A DNA stretch of 64,000 nucleotides, from NCBI RefSeq assembly GCF_902459465.1, contig NC_047066.1, positions 9,365,047 to 9,429,046 of the forward strand. Direction: 5' to 3'. Below, one piece after another: positions 33,617 to 44,300 of the stretch (position 1 is its first letter; the number at the start of each line of letters is the position of its first letter). The notes beneath the pieces are model-generated. The model was not told where the DNA came from. It was given only the letters and a program-made list of their open reading frames with translations, and searched no databases. A program made the translations under genes and the position numbers. Source of the DNA: Asterias rubens (lineage: Eukaryota > Echinodermata > Asteroidea > Forcipulatida > Asteriidae).

Positions 33617-36600
33617 ATGGAGACCGCAGGGAATGTGTGAGTTGGTGTCATTAACTATAATAACCTGTTTTGTTTGTTTTTGTAACATTGTTACGATGTG
33701 TTTTTGCCTTGTATTTATGGCCTCCCAATCTTTATCAACCTTTACGACGTTGCATTAAAACAATATATTTATACAGCTATCAATGGACATCCAATCTGAC
33801 GGTGGTGTCGCTCAGTCCAAATGTTTCATAGAAGTTGTGGACAAGTCGTTAATGGTCTGTCGCTGTAAGATAGTTAAGTCGTGGTGGTGGCGTAATGGTT
33901 CAGGTTCGCACGATCGAAGACTATCTCTCGCGAGATCACTGCTCTCGCGCGAAGCTCCTGGCTGCCGACTAATACCCCCCATTAAAGGCAGTGGACACAC
34001 TTCACACTATTGGTTATTACTCAACATAATTATTAGCATGAAACCTCACTTGGTAACGAGCATCTGAAAGCACACAACTTTGCGTATGACAGGGGTGTTT
34101 TTACTTTCATTATTATCTCGCAACATTCGATGACCGATTGAGCTATCATTAATTTAGCGTTGTATTTTAAGTGTACACTTTTGGCCCAGCAACACAAACA
34201 AACAAATAAAACGAAGACAAACAAATCCAGGAGATAAAACGGTGTTTGAGCCAAGAGTTGAAACTAGTACAAGGAAATATAACATTCTTTGTTCTATTTC
34301 AGCTTCAATACGACTTCAAGAAGGAACACGGTAAACATCGTAGCAGTATGCGTAGTCTTTGCTTTTAACTCGTTTTCCTATAGCTCTCTACAGTCCCTGC
34401 AGAGCAGCTTGAACCCGTCCAAAGGGCTTGGCCTGGCTAGCCTGAGCTGTCTCTTCGCTGCAATGTCTTTGTCAAGTCTATTTATATCTCCAATAATGAT
34501 CAGGAAACTCGGCACGAAGAGGACCATGATTCTTGGCTCACTGACGACTGGTCTGTACGCAGTGTCGAACTTTTTCCCGCGGTTTTATACGATAGTCCCG
34601 TCTGCGCTCATCTGTGGGCTTGCCGCCGGACCGAACTGGTCTGCGGTGTCGACTTATTTGCATACCCTTGCCCAGGACAAAGCCAGGGTTACCGGTGAAG
34701 AGCGGGCAGAGGTGCTCACAAGTCGATATCTCGGTTTGGTCAATACCGCATGGCAAGTAGCGTACATCATCTCTACATTTTTTGTTTCAAATGTGATGAC
34801 AAATAACGCCGAAGAAGATGGCGTCTTGATGATGCAGAATTTCAGCGTGTCCCGATGTGGTGCGAGGGACTGCGGTGCTGATATGCCGCAAGAGGCAGTC
34901 GGTGCGGTCAAACCGCCCGATTATATCATCCACATTTTCTTAGCATGTTTTTCAACGAGTGGTTTGATTGTGGCACCTCTTGTGGGCGTATTCTTCATTC
35001 AAGACATCGGGCCAAAGTATAAGGCTGTGTCTGCTGCAGAAGTGGATGCAACGCCTGGAGAGGAGACTATTACCTGGCTGGCTACACTCAAAGCATTACA
35101 AAGGCCACAGCTCTTGATGCTCACACCGTTTGCTGTATATACCGGCATGTTCTACTCATTTGTAATGGCGGACTTTACAAAGGTAATTTTGTTTTCAGTT
35201 CAGTTGAATTTATTTGGCTTAAAAAAGCCAATCTAACAAAACAAAGGACGATCAAATATTTTTTACATACCTATTTTTAAATTATTAAAGTAAAAGTTGA
35301 GCGGGCAGAAGTCACAACAATGTTGAACATGGTGGAATTTTTGCTATTGGTTATTGGTTATTAGGCCGTGTCCGAAACGACGACTTCGGCTACAGCTACG
35401 TCTAGATCAGCGCGTCTGTCAGTGTTGAAGAATAGGCAGACGCGCGCGATCTAGACGTAGCTGTAGCCGAAGTCACCGTTTCGGACACGGCCACTCAAAA
35501 TAATTGTTAACGCCTTACTTGGTTACGAGTAATGGAGAGAGGTTGATAGTGAAAAACATTGTGAGAAATGGCTCCCTCTAACGCTGAAGTAACGTAGTTT
35601 TCGAGAAAGAAGTATGTTTCCACGAATTTGATTTCGAGACCTCAGAATTAGATTTTGAGGTCTCTAATTCAAGCATCTGAAAGCACACAACTTCGTGTGA
35701 CAAGGGTGGTTTTTTTTTCATTATCACTCGCAACTTACTTCGACGACCAATTGAGCTCAAATTTTCACAGGATTGTTATTATGCATAAAAGTGAAAAATG
35801 TGTTGAGATACACCAAGTGAGAAGACTGGTCTTTGACAATCTCCAGTAGTGTCCAGTGTCTCTAAGCTAGGTATCAAACTTGACCGCTAGCTAGACCAGC
35901 ATGCACCTCATTCAACGCCAACAGCACACGTCGACTATTTGCGATAAGGTCTACTGTCAGACCAAGACAGTGACCATGAGCAAGTTCGAGTGTGCACATG
36001 GTTAACTAAAGGTTGACCATTTTTACTCGAACCCAGGCTGGTCGACCATTGGTTGACTACTGTGGTCGACCATTTGGAACCAGCCTCGAACCACTGGTCC
36101 ACATAGCATGTTCCGTTCTAACATGTGTTAAGCGCAGAGGGGAACCAGTGACACTTAAGCAAAAAGGTGGGAGGTCGACTAGACTAAAATGTGCGCACTC
36201 GAACTTGCTAAATGTAATATGTTACTTGTTTATAAAACTATAATTTGTTCAAATGTTATCTACCTTTATTTTTTTATGAATTCCAGTCTTTCGTTAGCTG
36301 CACGCAAGGCATTCACATGGTCGGTTACGTCATCATGACGTTTGCAACAGCTGATGCAGTTTTCACAGTAGTGATAGGCTGGATTAGGAAGGTGCTGGGT
36401 AGATTGGCGTTATTTACTGGGGCAGCGGCGATAAACATTGCCGTAATGGCCGTGTGCTTGGTCTGGAACCCTGACTTAGGAGAGAGATGGCATCTGCACT
36501 CACTGGCAGTAGCATTGGCTTTGTGTGATGCAGTATGGACGATACAGATACGAGGTACAAGTTAATTTTGTGTAATGAATAACCACAAACTCACAAAGTT

Positions 36601-36761
36601 TGCAACCTGTTATAAATAGGCATAATAAAATAATCTTTGACCATAGTTCAACAGCGAATGCATTATTTTGGTTATTGTATAGTTTCGTCCAAGCACATCC
36701 AATCACTCAGCAGATCCCTCTGATTTTCGCTAACGGAATAAATGCAAAGTTAATGTTCTGC

Positions 36762-36795
<34 letters not shown>

Positions 36796-36797
36796 GG

Positions 36798-36888
<91 letters not shown>

Positions 36889-37391
36889 GCTGCCGCACGG
36901 CCGCTGATGAAGATGTTTTGGCTGTTGTTACTGTTGGCGTTGTTTTTTATTTTTTATTTTTTATTTTTCATTGTTGGTATATTGTTAATTAAGCTGTTTT
37001 TCAGTATTGCACCTGCCTGCTACCGTTGTTGTATTTGATGTGTTGATACCTATAATTCGGAAGTAAACAAACCACAATCTTGATATTGTACGTTGCAGTA
37101 CTAGCCAGCGTGCTGTTCCCAAACAACCAAGAGCCGGTATTCTCCGCGATTTACTTCTTCAGTTCTATCGGAAACACCATATCATTTGCTACCAGTATCC
37201 CATCATCTGTATGCATCTCTTACAAGTTGTATGGCCTCACCACTCTACTCTGTGTTTCTATGCTCCTCTACTACACTGACGAAGTCCTAGTGAAGATGAA
37301 AGACAAGCGAGGGTATAAAGAGGGTGGTGAAGTTACTAGAGAAGTCGTCATGGTCAGCTTTGATGATGATGGTGCAGTCAAAACACTCTAA
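33617..37391 (+). CDS. UNC93A: UNC-93-like membrane protein, copy B
   Basis: Tandem duplicate of the gene at 26408-30469 with the same four exons: 33617-33636, 34303-35182, 36287-36554, 37099-37391, total 486 aa. All splice sites are intact and exon lengths are identical (20, 880, 268, 293), so both copies look functional. By-eye comparison gives about 15 amino-acid changes, for example Met39Leu, Tyr58Phe, and a Gly-to-Arg change in exon 3 (WIGKV to WIRKV). Intron 2 holds a foldback insertion not present in copy A. Promoter sequence upstream of exon 1 is also duplicated, so expression may be similar. Function is inferred only from the family. Confidence 0.88.
35364..35492. mobile_element. 129-bp foldback element, only in copy B
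   Basis: Nearly perfect inverted arms of about 55 bases, from GGCCGTGTCCGAAAC to GTTTCGGACACGGCC. It is inserted in the F1 MITE of intron 2; the equivalent place in copy A (about 28231) reads straight through TTATTACTCAAAA. Confidence 0.88.
36761..36890. repeat. GTT microsatellite in intron 3 of copy B
   Basis: About 130 bases of GTT units. The orthologous tract in copy A is much longer and continues into GGT units. Confidence 0.95.
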
Positions 37392-37630
37392 AAACTAAAG
37401 AGTTGAATCCAACACTTGGAATAGTTCGGTGAGTGACTATACTTTGAAAGTGTTGAGTCCAGCATTTTACATGTTAAATCCAGAATTTTTAAGTATTCGG
37501 TCTCGTCGGTGTCTTTATCTCAAAGTATTTCCATTCTGTGGAGCCATTCTGTGTATTTTTTTTACTTTTTATCCCGCGAAACTCCTTAGTCTGTTCAGTT
37601 CGCGGAGAGTTGATCAAACAGCCCAGTTGT

Positions 37631-39123
37631 GGGTGCGTTCGATTAGCTTCCCCGGCTCGCGTATTTTTTTTTCCTAGGACGAACGTGGGCAATTTACATA
37701 AATGGGCGTAGTTAACTATACATTTTCCCATGCACATGCGTACTTCGACGTAATAATAGTTGTGGAAATACACTCACGCATATTATTAAACATGTACACA
37801 TACACGCATACACGTGTTCATGTTACATGTACAATGTACATTATATTTAGTACCATGTACCATGTAAAACTGCGTATTTGTACAACTCTACCGTTTGTCC
37901 ATAAAATGCGTCGCGCTTGCTTTCATTGCCAAGTCTTGATTGCCCGATAAAATACGTTTGGATATGGTTGGGAGGGGGAGGGAGGGTAACTATGAAAATA
38001 GACTTACGGTCATAATGAACGGTTGTGGTCCCTAATTTTTTAATTTTTTTATTTAATACTGCATTACAAACAGCACATATGCATCTGGACCACACACAAT
38101 TATGCAACCACAATCATGTGTTTTTTTTTCCACAGGTTTGTTATCTTATGCATGTTTGGATACATCAAGTGAAAATACTGGTCTTCGACAATAATTACCA
38201 AATGTGCCCAGTTTAAAAATCGACCATATATCTCCATGGTGAGACCATGGAGGAGGAGGTAGACTGGTTCATCACAACCTGTACACCATTGTGTGAAGCG
38301 TAGTAGAAGAAAAGCAGGTTGTGTGGTCCCCATTTATTTACCACAACTATTTTCATTCCACATACCACCACCAGTGGTCCAAGGTCCCTTGCGGTCATCA
38401 CTAAAGCTCGTGCATGCCCGAGGGTGTTTTTCTGGCAAAAACACGCCCATATTATGTTAATTGCCCACGTTCGTCCTAGGAAAAAAAATACGCCCCCGGG
38501 TCGACCCCGGTGTGGCGGTTTCAACTTTCCGCCGTGTTCAGTTTTCCGAATGACCAAATACGGTAAAATTACGTCATGCGATGCCTGCGCACAGCAAGCA
38601 AAAGCAGTCAATTTTTAGTGCTGTATTGAGTCATCCGTGTTACTCTCCGGTAGCTGTCATGGCGGCGTCCACGAGTACAACGAGCGGCGAACGCGTGTGG
38701 ATCGTATGAGAGAATTTGGTGTGGCACAAGCAGTGTGACCTGCTTACAGCTGTACGCATGAATACGTGTAAAGATGGGGCAAGAGAATGTGACCAAACAG
38801 AAAAGAATCGTAATAATAAACAATTTGGGGTCACTGAGAGAACTACAGTACTCGCCAGGGTACTCGCGGCTGTATTTTTGTCTGGCTAAGTCACCCGGAA
38901 AACTGAACACGCCGGAAAGCTAAAACCGTTCCAACAACGTGGTGAAATGTCCGGCTACGTCACCCGGAAAACTGAACACGGCGGAAGACTGAAACCGCCA
39001 CACCGGTGTGTGTCGTTTCATTTTCCAGGACGAATGGGTGCAGATAATTACCCACGTGCGTCCTGGAAACAAAAACCGCCACACACCGGGGTCGACCCAC
39101 AGGGAAGCTAAACGAACGCACCC
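37631..39123. mobile_element. Nested foldback / DNA transposon composite
   Basis: Outer terminal inverted repeats: GGGTGCGTTCGATTAGCTTC at the left and GAAGCTAAACGAACGCACCC at the right. Inside, 37670-37710 (CCTAGGACGAACGTGGGCAA) is inverted at about 38440-38480. A further pair with GTGTGGCGGTTTCA and CGTGTTCAGTTTTCCG (38508-38548) is inverted at 38957-39005, with another related copy near 38885-38935. No transposase was recognised. A clean target-site duplication was not seen. Confidence 0.7.
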
Positions 39124-39315
39124 TGTATTATCTGACGTGTAGTCAAAATTCGTATATTACTCTGAGGTCGGGGTTCATCCTTATTCGGTCCTATTTGTAA
39201 TTTCCTGTACTTTTATGTAAGTTTTAATTCCCTTTTATTAAAATACTTTTCTTTTATATTTTAAGGAAAGAATCGTGTTCATCCTGTTGATTTATTTGAG
39301 TTCGCTGGATGTTTA

Positions 39316-40162
39316 TGTTACCTTACTTGGTAACTTAGTAATGGGGAGAGGTTAATAGTATAAAACATTCGGAGAAACGGCTCCCTCTGAAGTAACGTAG
39401 TTTTCTAGAAAGAAGTAATTTCCCATGAATTTGATTTCGAGACCTCAGATTTAGACTTTGAGGTCTCGAAACCAAGCATCTGAAAGCATACAACTTCGTG
39501 TGGCAAGGGTGTTTTTTTCTTTCATTATCTCGCAACTTCAACGACCAATTGAGCTCAAATTTTCAAAGGTTTGTTATTTTATGCATGTGTTGAGATACAC
39601 ACAGTGAGAAGACTGGTCTTGACACTATTTCCACTGTCTGTAAGGGAAGCAGTTCTACTATCATTATTTTCAAACTGTGTAGTAAACCTGTATTTTTGTG
39701 TTCTACAAAAAGTACCCAGGCCCTTTAAAGAGAACATTCTTACAGTGTACATGTTTTCTTTTTCTCTTTTCTGTGCCTACACGTCTTTAAAGGCAGTGGA
39801 CACTATTGCCAATTACTCAAAATAATTAGTAGCATAAAACCTTACTTGGTGACGAGTAATGGGGAGAGGTTGATGGTATAAAACATCGTGAGAAATGGCT
39901 CCCTCTGAAGTGCCATAGTTTTCGAGAAAGAAGTAATTTTCCACAAATTTGATTCCGAGACCTCAGATTTAGAACTCGAAATCAACCATCTAAACGCACA
40001 CAACTTAGTGTGACAAGGGTGTTTTTCTTACATTATTATCTCGCAAGTTCGATGACCGATTGAGCTCAAATTTTCACAGGTTTGTTATTTTATGCGGATG
40101 TTGAGACACACCAACTGTGAAGGCTAGTCTTTGACAATTACCAATAGTGTCCACTGCCTTTA
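39316..40162. mobile_element. Two F1 MITEs
   Basis: A truncated copy (about 39316-39635, lacking its outer ends) is followed by a complete copy at 39785-40162 running from TTTAAAGGCAGTGGACACTA to GTGTCCACTGCCTTTAA. Confidence 0.82.
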
Positions 40163-41034
40163 AGGAGTGCAGGCTACGTATCAAAAGCGCTTTCAGAATG
40201 GTTGCACAATACCTCTTTCGCAACCCCAACCACTCTTTCGGTGTACCTTGTACTCCAGTACACAGGTCAGTCGACACGGGTCGAGGTGCTTACAAACAAA
40301 CTGACCAACAAGTACAATGTAGTCTGCCATGTACTACAATTCAGCATTGGAAGTGAACGCTGCCTTCATTAGTATACTCTCAACGAATTAGAACCTTTTT
40401 TCGTAGCACTCAAGTCGGTAAGTGTAAAACTCTCCATTAGCAGCGATCCATGCAGAGCTTGAGCATAAAACAATCCTAAAGGTTAGTATTATACATACTT
40501 AATCTCAGTTAGCTCCGAAGTGCTATATGTGTCATTTAAAACAACTTAACTGTTTGTTAGTCAACTCACAACCATGTAGTGTTCCGCAACGCAGAGGCAT
40601 TGCCATCACAACTCAAATTAAAGGTACATTACAGAATTATTAAGACAAAAAACCGTCCATAAAGATCACATAATTTACATAAAACATCAATAGACTGTTT
40701 AAAAACAGTCTAATGATGACGATAGTAGAAAGCATCCCTTGAAATGTCATATCATTAATTTGATGCGAAATAAATAAAACTTATTTCTCGTTTGGAGTTT
40801 ATCCCTCAGTGATCGGTTTATTCTCTTTTTTTTTTAAGATGTCATGCAAAATGTGTCATCGGTTTTTCCACATTTTCTCCTGACCCAGATGGCCAGTCGA
40901 TCTAAAAATTCTACTGGTTTGTCAGTCTATGTATGTGGTGGATTATATGGAGTGCTTACTCTACCAGCAAATGTTAAGCTAAAAAAAAAAATAATAAAAA
41001 TAAATAATAATAATAATAATAATAATAATGTTCC
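40163..41034. other. Upstream of the first GST theta gene
   Basis: No coding exon seen. A donor-like CG|GTAAGT at about 40421 could close a non-coding first exon of the GST gene at 41391, but this is speculative. Confidence 0.3.
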
Positions 41035-41351
<317 letters not shown>

Positions 41352-41390
41352 AATATTGAATTATATTGATTGTTCCAGTTGGATATCACC

Positions 41391-44300
41391 ATGGGCCTGA
41401 CGGTGTATGGATCCGGTATCTCGCCACCAAGTCGCAGCGTTTATGTATTCTGCAAAGTCACTGGTATCCCGTATACAGATAAAACTATACAAATGACAGA
41501 ATGTGAGTCTATTCATTAAAGGCAGTGGACACTTTTGGTATACTCAAAATAATTATTAGCATAAAACCTCACTTGGTAACGAGTAATGGTGAGAAGATGA
41601 TAATAAAACATTGTGAGAAACGGCTCCCTCTGAAGTGACATAGTTTTCGAGAAAGAAGTAATTTTCGAATTTGATTTCGAGACCTCAGATTTAGAATTTG
41701 AGGTCTCGAAATTAACAATTTATAAAAGCACACAACTTCGTGTGACAAGGGTGTTTTTTCTTTCACTATTATCTCGCAACTTCGACGACCATTAGAGCTC
41801 AAATTTTCACAGGTTTGTTATTTTATGCATATGTTGAGATACATTAAGTGAGAAGACTGGTTTTTGACAATTACCAATTGTATCCAGTGTCTTTAAAATA
41901 TATATATATATTTATTCAAAATCACACCTATAATACACTCTTTTAATGTAAAAGAGTGAAACAACACTCGTTTTGTTCGACAACTTTTGCAAAGAGCCAT
42001 TATGGCGGACAACTCTTTTTAGAAAGACGGGTACTTTCAACTCGATTTATAGATTGGAAGTCGTTCCAATGGGAGACTTTCTGGGACGATAGAGGGCAGC
42101 AGACTTACCGGGTAAATCCATTGTTCTCAGAATTATGCGCATGTTCAGAACTACGTAAACAATGGAAATTTACCCGGTATGTCTGCTGCCGCCTAGCGTT
42201 GGAAAGTCTCCAATTGCACTTTTAAAAAATGTCACAGTAGAGTGATACTGACACCACTCCTGCAAAAGACTGGAACTGACACTCTTTTAAATTAATTTTT
42301 GTTTAGGGACAAATAATTACAAACATTGATTATTGTGTCATATTTTAATTATTAACTAGGAATGTTTTGTTTAGTGACACATTATTGAATATACAATTTA
42401 ATAAATGTGCCATTTATTTAAAATTATATAATATTTTGTTTAGTGACAATCCATTAAAAATCTTACAAATTAATGTATCATCTAATCATTTATTTACTCA
42501 TTTATTTTTATGTGTTAAAAGGTGAACATGTCCAACTTAGTCTATAAGATTTTAGGCATTGCATGGTGCGGTATCAATGTATATTTGGTTTGCGGTAACA
42601 CCATGTGTGTATCTACTTGGCAGGTAGAGTTGTTCGTAGAGAACTGTCTTTCTTTATTCTACTGCCGCGGAGTAGATAATCGGAGGTTCGGGAGACTTTT
42701 CAGTTTTGAAAAAAACTGTCCTGCTTATTAACTGTTACCTGGGCGGATGGTATAGAAAATAGGCTGGACTACTACTTTAGCTTATAGGATCGTAATTAAC
42801 TGTACTGCCGTAGAGTCAGCTATTAAATTGGTCTCAACGTTTTGACTGGCTTGCTCTAGTCATCGTCAGGAGACTTGAGTCGCAAGGAATTGCCTTTTCT
42901 AATAAAACAAAGCCACAAATGTTTACCCATTACATGTAGTTGATTGTATGTATTTTGATTTATGTTTACATTTGTTGCTGTTCAAACCTTTGTGAATGTC
43001 CAATGTACAATATCGAAAAAGCAAATGTTCAACTGTCCAGTAAATATTGTTTTCTTTCTTCAAATTCACAGGGGAACACAAAGGAGAAGCCTATCTGAAA
43101 ATAAATCCCGTCGGGAAAGTCCCGTGCATCGTGGACGATGACTTCATTCTCACTGAATGGTAAGCAATAATTTGCAATATAAAAATATGAAAATACCAAC
43201 TAATCTTTTCAAAGAAAAGCAAAAACACAACAACTTGTACCCTAACAGACAAGTTTGACAACGGCGGGGGTGACATTGTTATGTCGCCGGCAGGCTGGTG
43301 GCACACAAACATAGTGCGTGCTAATTGAAAAACAGCCCACAAAACATCAACACCCCAACAGACACACAAAAAAACAAACAACCCCTAATGAACAGACAAT
43401 CATACCAACAAACAAATGAACTTATGTATTTGAAAACACTCTACTCAACTTAACAACATAACCACCTCATCACCTCGATTGCAATATTGTGGCAATCGAA
43501 ACGTGAATGTGGAGGAATGAAGCGATACAAGAAAATAAAACGCCTTAATCAACAAACATGAGAGTCCCGCTTTTGAGTCAAATTTTGTCCATACATTTCT
43601 GTGACAGCTTTTCGATCTTAAAGTATCTGGCGGATAAGCACAAGGTAGCCGATCACTGGTACCCGGCTGAGTTGAAGGCCCGAGCGAAAGTGAATGAGTA
43701 TCTGGACTGGCACCATACTACTCTCCGGAAGGCGGTATCAGCCGTCAAACACGAACAGGTAAGCCCGGACATCTGACGTCACACTCCTTCGGATCAATCA
43801 AAACACAGATAGGAAAGCTTTACGTCACTGCACCTTTAAAGACACTGGACACTTGGTGTATCTCAACATATGCATAAAATAACAAACATGTGAACATTTG
43901 AGCTCAATTGGTCGTCGAGATAAGTTGCGAGATAATAAAGAAAGAAAAAACACCATTGTCATACCATACCTGCCAACTGTCCCGATTTCCCGGGACAGTC
44001 CCGGTTTCTGAGTTTCAAAGACGCCTAAAATCGGGACTGTCCCGGTTTCTCAGATTTCACGATTTTATTATTAAAAAGTAAGAAAATTGATAATGAACGG
44101 CTGAAAACAAGACTAGATGTATTTTAGACTTGCTGAGCGAACGTGCATTTCATCCCAAAGTAGCCGTGTGAGTGAACAAGTACGCACGTGTAGAGGGAGA
44201 TTCGTGTGGAGGACTTGTATCAAGTTTATTAAATCATTTGTCAAGCATGTGGTGTGTGCGTGTGTGTGTGTGTATATCAATAAAAACAAATGTTGTAAAC

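Larger units (their letters stand above)
33306..37502 (+). repeat. Segmental duplication, unit B
   Basis: Near-identical to 26084-30580. It differs by a shorter poly-C run, a shorter GTT tract (no GGT part), a 129-base foldback insertion, and deletions near 34055 and 36185. It starts inside the hAT-like element end and stops within the hairpin MITE after the gene. Confidence 0.9.

Noticed and set aside
38213-38910. Open frames of 100-130 residues on both strands
   Set aside because: They lie within nested foldback elements and mirror each other across the inverted repeats.
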